Part shown: positions 19,815-29,929 of the stretch, in pieces
Layout: each line of letters opens with the position of its first letter
Numbering within the stretch: position 1 is the first letter of the stretch
Assembly (NCBI GenBank): GCA_014904845.1
Contig: MU119312.1
Coordinates: 1 to 64,000, forward strand
Direction of reading: 5' to 3'
From: Acephala macrosclerotiorum
Taxonomy: Eukaryota; Ascomycota; Leotiomycetes; Helotiales; Mollisiaceae
DNA: 64,000 bases
Program-made: the position numbers and the translations under genes
Notes under the pieces: generated by a model
The model's database searches: none
What the model was told of the DNA's origin: nothing
What the model saw: the letters and a program-made list of their open reading frames with translations, nothing else

Positions 19815-20475
19815 GCAACCAACATACATCGCCAAGGACCCTTTGCTCTCGACATTCCGAACAAACTGGACAAGGCTTCTGGGAGAAGTTGTGCGCGCTT
19901 TGCCTGTTATATGCACATCATGAACACAAAGGGTTGGGAATTACTGGTCCTTCCATGATGAGACGCCAATTCTGCGTTTAGATAGGTCAATGAAGTCGTG
20001 CTTCTTCTAAAACAACTACATGTTGCTGTCATTCGTGCGGGCCCAAGGACTTTGAATTCTAGGCATCATCTGTATTCAGTGTTGTTGTGTCTGAATCCAG
20101 AAATGCCCCTCGTCGCGTTTTGAGAATGTGATCGCGAGGGCGAAATTTGGCCACCCTATCGCAATGTGAAATATTGAACCTCAATTTGTGGGCAGCTCGA
20201 GATGTTCAAACGATGATTTGAGCTCTAGGGATCCCAAATTCTAGGTAAAGCAGCATGCCGCATCGAACGTGAGGCTATCAGCGCCAAGAATTTCTGTCAG
20301 GGCTTTTTACCCTATCACGTGAGTACCCCCACTGCTCACGCTAATGAGTAAGCGAGACACCTCAATCGCGAAAATCCATCTCAGCGACGAATTTGAATCT
20401 CATCCACGATCGCCGACAGAACATTCGCCTTTCGACAAGCATCGAAAAGCGAATTCCTCACCGACTACCGCAATC
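19815..20475. promoter_or_regulatory. 3' end of P2 gene and promoter/leader of uS19 gene
   Basis: About 660 bp without coding content between two same-strand ribosomal protein genes. The final 100 bp contain a CA- and TCGC-rich leader before ATG 20,476. An upstream ATG at 20,344 opens a short frame (68 codons) that overlaps the real start. Confidence 0.45.
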
Positions 20476-21162
20476 ATGGCTGACGAATACGTGAGTGTCA
20501 ATTGCGCTGGTCTCTCTTTGTGCCTTCGCAGATTCATATCCCTCCTTTAATGATCTTTAGAAGAATCAATACTGACTTCTTCATCCAACAGGACGCTGAG
20601 GCCGCGGCCGAAATTAAGAAGAAGAGAGCCTTCCGCAAGTTCTCCTACCGTGGCATCGACCTCGACCAGTACGACTCCCATACACACACATATCCTAAGT
20701 CTTGAATACAAAGGGGAGCACAAGCTAACCCTCTATTCACCAGACTCCTGGACCTTTCATCCGACCAACTCCGTGATGTGGTCCATGCCCGCGCTCGCCG
20801 TAGGTTCAACCGTGGTCTCAAGCGCAAGCCCATGGGTTTGATCAAGAAGCTCCGCAAGGCCAAGCAGGAGGCCAAGCCCAACGAGAAGCCAGATCTTGTC
20901 AAGACACACTTACGAAACATGATCGTGGTTCCTGAGATGATTGGTAGCGTTATTGGCATCTACTCTGGCAAGGAATTCAACCAGGTCGAAATCAAGCCCG
21001 AGATGGTTGGACACTACTTGGGAGAATTCTCGATCTCTTAGTACGTACTATGTTGGATGATATTGGAGGGGCAAATGCTAACAAATCTACAGCCGACCAG
21101 TCAAGCACGGAAGACCCGGTATTGGTGCCACCCACTCTTCGCGTTTCATTCCTCTCAAGTAA
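20476..21162 (+). CDS. RPS15: 40S ribosomal protein S15 (uS19)
   Basis: Four exons: 20,476-20,490, 20,592-20,668, 20,744-21,040 and 21,093-21,162 (152 residues). Joined protein begins [19 protein letters not shown], then [58 protein letters not shown], and ends with [10 protein letters not shown]. uS19 sits in the head of the small subunit near the A-site finger. A very short first exon of five codons is common in fungal ribosomal protein genes. All junctions have GT-AG ends. Confidence 0.96.
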
Positions 21163-21666
21163 ATGCTTGTGTACGTTGGGTTTCGACGGCTGGCATGGGG
21201 TGCAATGGGTTCTGGCATTTGTGATTAGCAGCAAAAAATAAGCTGCGGCAGATAGCAATCAAGGTCTTTGCATCTTCTGAGGAAATTCTGCGGTCTTAAA
21301 TCTTCTGTCTTGAGTGAAGCCCCTCCCGATTCCGACATTTTATAGACCGACCAAGGCGATATTATTCAAATCCAGGTTTGAATACGTCTCGACAGTCCGA
21401 GCTCATCTTAACCATTAACAATCTCCCAGCTGCAGAGAGATACTATCGATAGTAGCTCTGACATTCACAGAACTCGATATCACAATAAAGCTCGAAATTT
21501 CTCATAAAATCCGTCGTCAACCCGTTTCCAACAGCACAAGCTCTTAAAACTACAGAACTCAACTTCTATCATACAAACCAAATCAGTATTCATCAGAGAC
21601 ACGGAGTCAAATCAAACCAAACCAAACCAACATCAACACCACAAGCCTACCCAACCAACCACCACT

Positions 21667-21822
21667 ATGCACAACCTCGCCACTTTCCTCATCCTCGCTT
21701 CATCGCTACTCTAGACCTCCGCCACACCCACGCCTTACATGTCACCCCACCTCACCTCCAACACCAACTCCACCTCCACAACACCCCGCCACGACCCCTA
21801 CACCTGCATCTCCGTAGTATGA
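21667..21822 (+). pseudogene. possible short secreted protein with early stop
   Basis: ATG at 21,667 follows a CA-rich leader and encodes MHNLATFLILASSLL, then TAG at 21,712, then TSATPTPYMSPHLTSNTNST and a terminal Cys before TGA at about 21,820. If the TAG is read as an ancestral CAG, the first ~20 residues make an ordinary signal peptide. A C-to-T change would explain the loss. Too short and unrelated to known families to assign a role. It could also be chance sequence. Confidence 0.3.
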
Positions 21823-22888
21823 TTCATCTGCACCACACGCAAAGGCGTAACATTAGGGGATTGCAGCGGTTTTGGCAAAAAGAGTTATTCCATGGTGGGG
21901 AGGTGGGATAAGTTCTTGAGACAGGTTTGGATTGGGAGTCTGGGGCTCCATTGTTTTTCGCTAAGAGCCGCTTTGTGTGATGGCGGAGGGGGGCGATTAT
22001 TATAGGCATTAGCATTAGGAGATGTAGTGTTACAAAGGGGGAAGGGGTTTGGTTTTTAGGGGTGAGAGTTTGTGTTCCAATTCGAATGGTATTTAGAGTG
22101 GGAATCAAATCACCGTCTTCCACCAGGTTTATCTGTCATAACTAATACGCTCATTCTATCAACCGTAAATAATTTTTTTTTAAAGAATCATGAGACTGCT
22201 GCATTGAATCAGAAATTAAATACCTCCTACTATATAGACTTAGCGTTCACCCCCTCGAGGAAGTGAGGCGAGAGTCGCCCACAAGGCCAGTGGACGGCCA
22301 CATCCGAATGTGGACGGACCACCCCTCCTCTCAAGCATCTTCCATCCTCCCCTTCCCATTCCAACAAACTCTCCCTTCCAACCCCCCAATACCGAATTTT
22401 CTCAGCCCTATGTGCATCCTCGTATCCAACTCCTAATTCCCCTCTCAATCAATTCAAGCGTTCAAAAAATAAAAGTCAAGTGACACCCTCTCCAAAACTT
22501 CGGAAGAAGGCGAAGTGGAGCGAGAGCGAAGCGAATTAAACCAAATCTAGCTAGCATACGAAATTTAGAGAACCAAGTAACCAAGTTCAGGGAACAGGTT
22601 CTTGGCGACGACGAAGCAAGTTGCGTGGCAGGTGCTCATAGTCTTGAAGAGGCTGAATTATGGGGACTCTCTGACGTAGGGATATTGTGGCTTTGAGTTG
22701 TGGGGTTGTTGTTATGGGAGTATATATCTTGCCTTTGTCCTATTTGTACTCTTGTCATTCATTTTGGACTTGCTTCATCTCACCCGTCTTCTTTCAATAC
22801 ATCAGACTAAGAGACAATTCCTCTATTTTTGAAATCTCTCACATCAAGATACACATAAAGTAGACACCACTTCAGAATAATAGTCACG
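21823..22888. other. intergenic, small hairpins near 22,270-22,330
   Basis: About 1.06 kb without a supported gene. Near 22,265-22,325 are short inverted words (GGCGAGAGTCGCC and CCACATCCGAATGTGG) that could form small hairpins, with no evidence for an RNA gene. The last 200 bp are a CT-rich leader for the gene at 22,889. Confidence 0.4.
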
Positions 22889-23439
22889 ATGACACTCCTC
22901 AACAAAATTATCCACAAAGTGGAAGAGAAAATCGAGAAGAAAGCCCACGGAAACGGAAATTCAGCTTTTGGTCAAGGCGCTGGCTATGTATGTCCCTTCC
23001 CTTCCCCTTCCCCCATCCTTCCTCATCCCCTTCTCAACTTCTCCTATCTCCCTCATATTTTTTGAAACAATTCTAACAAGCGCCAAAGGGAGGATCACAA
23101 CAACAAGCTCCCGGCTTTGGCATGATGAACAACAGTCCATCTCCAGGCCCACAACATCATCATGGCGGTGGCGGTTATCAAGGTAACCATCATGGTGGAG
23201 GCGGCGGTGGGTTCGGCGGTCCTCAGCAAGGGGGGTTTGGGAGACCAGAAGGGCCTAGGGAATTTGGTGGTCAACAGGGAGGACATCATGGCGGAGGTGG
23301 TAGGTTCGGTGGTCCCCAAGGCGGGTTTGGCGGATCAGGAGGACCGGGAGGGCATCACGGTGGAGGAGGAGGATTTGGAGGTCCTGTGGGTCCTGAGGGG
23401 CAAGGTGGTGGGCCGGGAGGTCCTGGTGGGAGGTGGTAA
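22889..23439 (+). CDS. Gly/His-rich low-complexity protein
   Basis: Two exons, 22,889-22,987 and 23,089-23,439 (149 residues). The intron starts GTATGT, has TTCTAAC near 23,071 and ends AAAG, and the join keeps phase. The N-terminus MTLLNKIIHKVEEKIEKKAH is an amphipathic, probably helical segment. The rest is a Gly-His-Pro array with HHGGGG and GFGGP units and few charged residues, ending GGRW. No signal peptide. Such proteins can be disordered, metal-binding or stress-induced, but function is unknown. The CT-rich leader and start context look genuine. Confidence 0.65.
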
Positions 23440-24034
23440 GGCGTTGATGGTTTGAGTGGTGGCATATGTTGAAAGGCGTTTTTGGCGAATGACGGGATAC
23501 TTGGTTGACTGAGTGCTGTGGGATAGGTTTTACGATATACCCTTGCTCTTGGTTATTTTTCTCTTCGTGTTTCGTCGAAATCCTTGGTGCAGTAACGACT
23601 AGTCTGCGAGAAGAGAACTAGTGAGACTCGTTTTGCAATGAACATGACGAATAGGCTATTGTTCATCATGAGGGTCAAAGTCAGGGACGATGATTGAGAA
23701 TAAGGAAAGGGACAAGAATAGGAAGGTGATTGCAGAAAATTTGTTTGATATATATCAATATATGTTGAGGCTCAGGTGTGCGAGCATGCTCATTTCCCCA
23801 TTATTCATTGGTGTCGTTCCTTCATCAGTCATGAATGACTTCGACGAGTTCAATCTCGCTGTCTTCAGACGGAAGTCGTATCTCTCAATCCGTGGCTTCG
23901 ATGTTGTTGGCGGACGCTGGTTAATCAATGCAAGCACAGAGACGTGTCTATCTGGCTGCTGCTCATGTCTTTTTTGGCCCATTGCGTGCCCTAGCTGATA
24001 GCTGCTTCTCTACTCTCGTCGTTTGACCGTTCAT
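23440..24034. other. convergent intergenic region
   Basis: About 600 bp between the 3' ends of the Gly-rich gene (+) and the Zn2Cys6 gene (-). No supported gene. Presumably both polyadenylation regions lie here. Confidence 0.4.
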
Positions 24035-25379
24035 TCAGTCTAGTGGCGGTGGTGCACTGTTATTGTTCATGATCCGCGCCAACATATCAATATGTTCGTG
24101 GACATTGTTCTCCTCCTTCTTTAGGTTACTGATCTCATCCAAACTGGTTCCCCAGGCCTCGGAATCAATTTCTCCTTCATAGTTGGCGATCTTTATTGGC
24201 CATTGCATCCTCGGCCACCACTCTGCTGGCAAGAGGGAGAAAATGCCGTTGACTTCTCTTTTAGCAATGCCTTGCAACCACCAAACGTCGTCGATCATTC
24301 TCGTCAAACCGAAGAAACATGCTGCGATGACTAGTGATCGAGGATCGTATTGCCCGATCAAGTCCACAAATCGTTTTGAGACTGTGGCTGCGAATCCTAG
24401 AATCCGGTTTCGTACAGGTTGTTTATGAGCCCAGTTCAAAAAGGCAACGGCGTGGACATACGCCTGTTTCGTCTCAAGACGCATGGATTCTGGGAAATTC
24501 TCAAGATGCTCATCAAGACCGTCCAAGAGAGGAGCAAAGAAGAGTTTCCGCTCTGGATCGAGATCTAGGAATAGAGCCGGTTGAGAGTTGATGATGGGAT
24601 AGATTTTGTCGCTTGTTCTGAGCCATTGCCAGCTTGCCATAACGACTGTCTTGACTCCTTGAAATGAATGAAACCAGGCGAGTGGGAGCGTATATAGGCC
24701 TTCATCGTCAAAAAGCCGAGAAGCTGAAGATTGGAAAGCTATCAAAGCTGCTGTAGAGAAGAGAGCTTCTGAATTGAGTTCTGAGAGTCCCTGTTTCAGT
24801 AATGTCGAGTATTGAGATAGGGCAGATGCCATGTAGCCATGGGAAGCTCGGATGAGGCTCTGATCATCGGGATGCATGACTCGCATGTGCAAAGCAGATA
24901 CTGCCAGAATAGCATCCATCAAGTATTGTGCATCGTATGCTATTGTTGGTATATCGACCTGCCATGCGTTGTTCTGTTCCAATGTATCCGAGAATGTAAG
25001 GCATGTTCGAGCAGTGAAGTGGTGCATGAGTTTGAGCTCTAATAATCGGGAAGTAGCTGGGTTTTGCCGGGCTCGGATTAAGGCTTGCGGTTGCTGGTAG
25101 AATGGAACGACGGCAGATGCCATGGCTCGAGGGGTCGATATGGAAGAGACATGGCTGCTTTCTGTGGTATCTTGTCTGACGAAGGAAGGAGGAGTCGCGG
25201 CGGTGGGAGTAACAGGGCCTCCTTCGAAATCGCACGGCACGCCATGCTTTAAGCAGTTTCCACAGGCTGGATGTACTTCATCACACTAGGCGGTGTTAGA
25301 CTTGTCCAAAGATATTTGGAATACTGCTGACCTTGATCTTCCGGTTCTTGCATCTGCAGGCACTGAAGTCAGTCCGAGT
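24035..25379 (-). CDS. Zn2Cys6 fungal transcription factor, finger possibly damaged
   Basis: Main exon 24,035-25,285 begins CDEVHPACGNCLKHGVPCDF, the second half of a Zn2Cys6 cluster. It continues through a Ser/Thr/Pro linker into the fungal transcription-factor domain (LLELKLMHHFTARTCLTFSD; YLMDAILAVSALHMRVMHPD; WWPRMQWPIKIANY), ending LARIMNNNSAPPPLD. A short intron (25,286-25,331) joins it to an upstream exon giving CKNRKIK. In that exon the first Cys pair is out of register: a TGC-CTG-CAG word lies one base off the frame, and the in-frame reading is DFSACRCKNRKIK. Either an upstream splice is missed or a small indel has damaged the finger. No in-frame ATG was found. Likely a pathway-type regulator. 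Target unknown. Confidence 0.65.
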
Positions 25380-26003
25380 TTTGCTACATATACCACAACA
25401 TGTTTACTGGACATACTCGCAAGGACAGGTGGTAAGAGGAAACATGAAACATCTTATTCGCAATGCTTACCTTTGGCAGCCAGCTTTTGACTTTTTATGG
25501 GACCTTCTTGGGGGCATCGCGCCTAATTTATGTTCGTAGGGTCAAGGTATCGAATACGCCTGTTGACAAAGGACAGTATACATGGTGTTTCGATGCAGAC
25601 ATATCCCTTAGAAGGGCATGAAGATTGAGAATTGGAGGCAGTGCCGCAAAACAATAGCTGCCTGTGTGCCTCTGACGTCGGGAGCCCCTCGACCGGTTTG
25701 AAGGGATTCCGACTCCGAAGCAAGCCAACCGGCAGTCCTGCTATCCGTACGTACGAGCTCGTACGATACTCGAGGCTGATGTTGATTCAGCTTATAAATG
25801 TATCGATGCATTCAGTAGGCGAGGTGTGTTTGTATTGCTCAAGTGCCCCTCACCTATCATCAGCGCGGCTCTTGCTCTTGCTGCCTTACTCGAAGTTACA
25901 GCCTGAGGCTTCACTGACACAACTTTCGGGATTAAACGGCTGGACGGCATGCAGGTACCAGTCCGAAGGCACAAAAAGCAAAAATAGTCAACTTCGCCGT
26001 GCT
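25380..26003. other. no supported gene
   Basis: About 620 bp upstream of the Zn2Cys6 gene. It has overlapping short frames on both strands, none with family resemblance. Probably the regulator's promoter and 5' region plus sequence flanking the nested MITEs. Confidence 0.35.
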
Positions 26004-26020
26004 TACGAGCTTGGGATTAT

Positions 26021-26271
26021 ACGGAGGTACAGTGGGTAAGTAATGTTAGTCCAGACGAGGGTCTGCACGCCACACACGATTTCAACATTTCATAACTTTC
26101 GCTATACCCAAGTGAAAAACTTCATTTGAAGACTAAAATCATTTTTAGAAGGGGGACTATATACTTGTCTTTTTTTCTGTGTTTTTGTGGTACGTTTTAG
26201 TTGTGATGCAAGGGAGCAAACCTGTGACCCTTGCTAGCGCTCTAACATTACTTACCCGCTGTACCTCCGTA
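26021..26271. mobile_element. MITE family 2 (247 bp) inserted at TA
   Basis: Element 26,023-26,269 with 27-bp terminal inverted repeats starting CGGAGGTACAGTGGGTAAGT on the left, with one mismatch in the right copy. It is flanked by TA at 26,021-26,022 and 26,270-26,271, the duplication made by Tc1/mariner-type elements. Non-coding interior. It splits the left terminal repeat of MITE family 1 copy 2. Confidence 0.82.
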
Positions 26272-26532
26272 AGTCTGTGTTTTCCAGGCATTTTTCAGGG
26301 TATTTTTAAGCGACGAAAACTGAACTCGATGTCTTTACTTTAAAAGTGTAAAATACGCACAAATTAGAATTATTTGAACTTGTATTACGATATTTATAAA
26401 AAGCTATAATAAGTTTATAAAGCAAATTTGAGCTAATTTAGTTTCGTGATTAAAAATCGAAATTTAGTTTCAGCGCTCATTTATTAGCGAGAAGGCCCGA
26501 AGAGCCTGGTGAGCCCTGTAAAACACAGACTT

Positions 26533-26629
26533 ACTTCGTCCCCAGGGAAATAGTTACGCGTGAACGCACCAAAGCAAAAACCCCCTGCCCTAGTCCTCTT
26601 GGCGTAACTATTTCCCCGGGGACGAAGTA
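26533..26629. mobile_element. MITE family 3 (93 bp) inserted at TA
   Basis: Element 26,535-26,627 with 26-bp terminal inverted repeats starting CTTCGTCCCCAGGGAAATAG, one mismatch, so only about 41 bp separate the two arms. Flanked by TA at 26,533-26,534 and 26,628-26,629. It splits the right terminal repeat of MITE family 1 copy 2. Transcribed through, it would fold into a near-perfect hairpin. Confidence 0.82.
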
Positions 26630-26646
26630 TGATCCCAGGCTCGTTA

Positions 26647-27085
26647 CTACTACTCCGCACTTCGTACAATGGACAAATCGCCACCATGATTCCAAAAGCA
26701 ACTTAAAGCTCGGTTGACTAATCAAACCCGAGTGCTTTCACCAGTTCCAAGGCTCCCTATATGACGCCTTGCAAAAACGTGATCGAATTGCGTGCTGTCT
26801 TTGTTGTCGAGTCGAGCCAACCGCGTTCAGTCACACCGATCGATTACCAACCAATTCACCTTCTGGAATTAGGATGACCATGAAGTTATGTTTTTGTCAT
26901 ATAAATACTCCATGCCCAGTCCCTTGACTTGGTCCTTCACCTCTAATTGACTTTTTACGCAACCAATTCCTCTTGGGCTGCCTTTCGGAGGAGCGACCCC
27001 GCCTAATAAATAATATTTGCTACCCCTCCATCTTCCTCAAGAATCTCACAAATCTCCAGAACAACCACTTCAGCATTTCGCAAAC
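26647..27085. promoter_or_regulatory. promoter and leader of the cystathionine gamma-lyase gene
   Basis: About 440 bp of normal composition ending in a CA/CT-rich leader before ATG 27,086. The MITE cluster ends about 440 bp from the start codon, so the transposon load sits at the distal promoter. No specific binding site is claimed. Confidence 0.45.
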
Positions 27086-28415
27086 ATGACGGGCATTTCC
27101 ATAGATACTCCTCCTCGTGCTCCTAGCCCTGTCCACAGATTTGGGACTCTCGCAGTGGTAAGTTTGCCTTGAAGCTCACACGACCAGATCTGTACTGACG
27201 ACGAGACAGCATGCAGGCTCTCCCCACGATCCAGTCACCGGCGCAGTCATTGAGTCAATCTCCCTCTCAACCACCTTCGCACAAACTAGCGTTGGCAAGC
27301 CAGTTGGCAAATACGAATACAGCCGCTCCTCGAACCCCAACCGTGACAATTTCGAGACCGCTGTAGCAGCACTCGAGCATGCGAAACACGCCCTAGCTTT
27401 CTCGTCTGGCTCTGCGACCACTGCTGTTATTCTGCAATCTCTGGCTGCTGGAAGTCATGTCATTAGTGTCAGTGATGTGTATGGAGGCACACACAGATAC
27501 TTCACACAAGTTGCGAGTGCGCACGGCGTGAAGGTCACTTTTACACCCGAGATTGAGGTCGATATCCGGGAGCACATTACTCCCGAGACGAAGTTGGTCT
27601 GGATCGAAACTCCTTCGAACCCTACATTGCGACTAGTGGATATCAGAGCTGTAGTCACGCAGGCTCATCAGCATGGTATTATGGTCGTGGTCGACAATAC
27701 ATTCATGAGTCCATATGTCCAGAATCCGTTGGATCATGGTGCGGATATCGTGGTTCATTCGGTCACGAAATATATCAATGGTCATTCGGATGTGGTTATG
27801 GGGGTTGCAGCTTTCAACTCGGATGAGATGCATAAGAGATTGAGCTTCTTGCAGAATGCTATTGGTGCTATTCCTTCGGCATTCGACTGCTGGCTTGCGC
27901 ATCGGGGTCTCAAGACTATGCATCTGAGAGTCAGAGAGGCCAGCACGAATGCTACAACCGTTGCGAAGGCATTGGAGGGTTCGCCACATGTTATTGCGGT
28001 CAACTATCCTGGTCTAAACTCGCACCCTCATCGAGCTATTGCTATTAAGCAGCACCGAAACGGCATGGGTGGCGGTATGCTCTCTTTCAGAATCCAAGGA
28101 GGTCATGCTGCTGCAGAACGCTTCTGCCAAGCTACTTCTCTGTTCACGCTTGCAGAATCTCTAGGGGGGGTTGAGAGTTTGGTCGAGGTTCCCAGCAGCA
28201 TGACACACGCAGGCATTCCCAGGGCTCAACGAGAAGCAGTCGGTGTCTTCGATGACTTGGTCCGAATAAGCTGCGGCATTGAGGATGCTGAGGACTTAAA
28301 GGCCGATGTCTTGCAAGCTCTCGAGAAGGCCGTCGTAGGCCCAAAGATCACCAACGGTTTTAACGGCACCAACGGTTTTAACGGCATCAACGGCTTTGCG
28401 GAGTATGCAACATGA
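27086..28415 (+). CDS. CYS3: cystathionine gamma-lyase (Cys/Met metabolism PLP enzyme)
   Basis: Two exons, 27,086-27,157 and 27,210-28,415 (425 residues). The fold-type I PLP family is unmistakable: RFGTLAV-HAG, YEYSRSSNPNRDNFETAVAA, HALAFSSGSATTAVI, YGGTHRYF, WIETPSNPTLRLVDI, VVVDNTFMSPYVQNP, and SVTKYINGHSDVV with the Schiff-base Lys. Then GAIPSAFDCWLAHRGLKTM, ESLGGVESLVEVPSSMTHAG and a final RISCGIEDAEDL. It cleaves cystathionine to cysteine, 2-oxobutyrate and ammonia in the cytosol (reverse transsulfuration). Cystathionine gamma-synthase is the alternative. The length and absence of a long N-terminal domain favour the lyase. A curious C-terminal tail repeats NGFNG three times. Confidence 0.9.
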
Positions 28416-29367
28416 AAACATACTTACGAAATTTTGCGGAGTTTGGCGTGCGGCGCTTTCAACAAGCTAGCGAGCATGATCCACCTATGTTGGACACAAA
28501 AATTGCGGGTAACTGGGATAGATACCTATTTTGATTATTAGATCAACCATAGAAAGGATAACTGAGTTGATTATCGTTTTGCATAATTCTTAACTACTAC
28601 GTGTCTGATATTAAAATATCCATCCTAAATCGTGCTTGCTCGTCTGAAGGGGAAGGGACAGTAGAAGCTAGCCTATTTACCCACTCTTTTGACCTTCATT
28701 TCTCGTCTCATCTCTATTCGCTCCTCTCTCGCTATCGTACCCCCTTAATCCCTAACTTGAGAATTCATATATTCTTGTTCAACGAACGCAGTTAAGTTGA
28801 CCTAAATACGTTGATATTTCTGGTACCACCTCTTGATCTTGCGATACCAAGTTTCATTCGACGAGTGTCGCGACCAGCTTGACACTGCTGCAATCATGTC
28901 TGCCTTGTGTTTTATTCGTTGGAGAGATTCTCACAACGCTTGAGTTCGAAATTTGTCTTCATGCGAGAGGATTGGCTGTGTATGTGCGTAATGATTGGTT
29001 GATTAACATGGTGCGAGGCTACGGCTGACATCACGAGCTTTCTCGAAGAGCTCAATATGGTGCATTGCTGGCCGAGGACTTGTGAAAGCAAGCCTCAAAT
29101 TGCTGTTACAATACGTTGGCATCACTTGAAAGCGATGATCTGGGCGGGGATATAAGATCGATTGTTTTGCATCACGTTTATCGGTCACATACTGGGGACG
29201 CAATGTTTTTCGGTACCTTCACCATCCAGCCTTCGCCTCACCTTATTTGAGTCTAACACATTTCCGCATTTGCTTATCCTGTTTTCAAGAAAGTACTGTA
29301 AATTGGGCTGATCTCCTGAGTAAGGACGCCTCTCACGTCGACATCGGGAAAGGCAACAAGCGTTCAC
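28416..29367. other. no supported gene
   Basis: About 950 bp. Short frames on both strands without motifs. A minus-strand frame at 29,003-29,203 (YPRPDHRFQVMPTY) looks protein-like but has no partners. Confidence 0.35.
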
Positions 29368-29926
29368 CCCACCACCTCATTATCCTCCACCCCCTTCCTT
29401 AGATGGGACAGCGAACACATCTGAAGGTTCAACATCATGCTCATATGAGTATCGCCCGCTAGCACCTTTAGGTCAAGGCGATTACCGACTTGTTGAATTG
29501 CTTCCTGCTCCCCTTGATGCCGACGAAGAATACCCGACGACGATTCATTGTCGCTTGTTGCGAGTATCGTGGTGGGAGCGACATGTCTATGAGGCACTCT
29601 CATATCATTGGGGAGATTTTGATTCATCGAATAGTATCCTAATTGATGGCAAAACGTTTGCGGTCACCAAGAATTTGTTCGAGGCACTTCAGTGCCTTTC
29701 TACACGCAACCAATCTCGGATCCTTTGGATTGACGCACTTTGCATCCATGTCGATCGATACCAAATGGAATACCACAGAAAGTTGAAGTTTGAACCTCTA
29801 TTTTCTGAGGGGTTTCGTTTTGCGCTAATCGGATTAACCTTACCTATCTTCCGCCTTTGTGCGCCTTCCACCCCTCAACCGCCCATGTACCGAGGCCCCT
29901 ACCTACACTACACTTACTACGAATAA
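29368..29926 (+). pseudogene. HET-domain gene, N-terminal half only
   Basis: A continuous frame gives YRPLAPLGQGDYRLVELLP, then IHCRLLRVSW, YEALSYHWGD, ILIDGKTFAVTKNLFEAL and RILWIDALCI, the first half of a HET domain. After LCI (about 29,745) homology stops and the frame runs on as unrelated sequence to 29,926, close to the edge of the AT-rich block. No ATG was resolved at the 5' end. The complementary C-terminal half of a HET protein starts at 44,396 with LCINQND. Both break at the same word ACTTTGCAT. Confidence 0.7.
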
Positions 29927-29929
29927 TTG

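Larger units (their letters stand above)
26004..26646. mobile_element. MITE family 1, copy 2, carrying two nested MITEs
   Basis: Outer element 26,007-26,643 flanked by TTA at 26,004-26,006 and 26,644-26,646. Left terminus CGAGCTTGGGATTA (26,007-26,020) continues after the 247-bp insertion as AGTCTGTGTTTTCC at 26,272. The right terminus is AAAACACAGACT-TA, interrupted by the 93-bp insertion, then TGATCCCAGGCTCG to 26,643. The interior (26,284-26,520) is about 80% alike to copy 1 at 545-765. Both guests sit at a TA within the outer element's terminal repeats, at mirror positions. Confidence 0.8.

Noticed and set aside
25632..26039. 135-codon plus-strand frame ending in the MITE
   Set aside because: Runs into the transposon end and has no conserved features.
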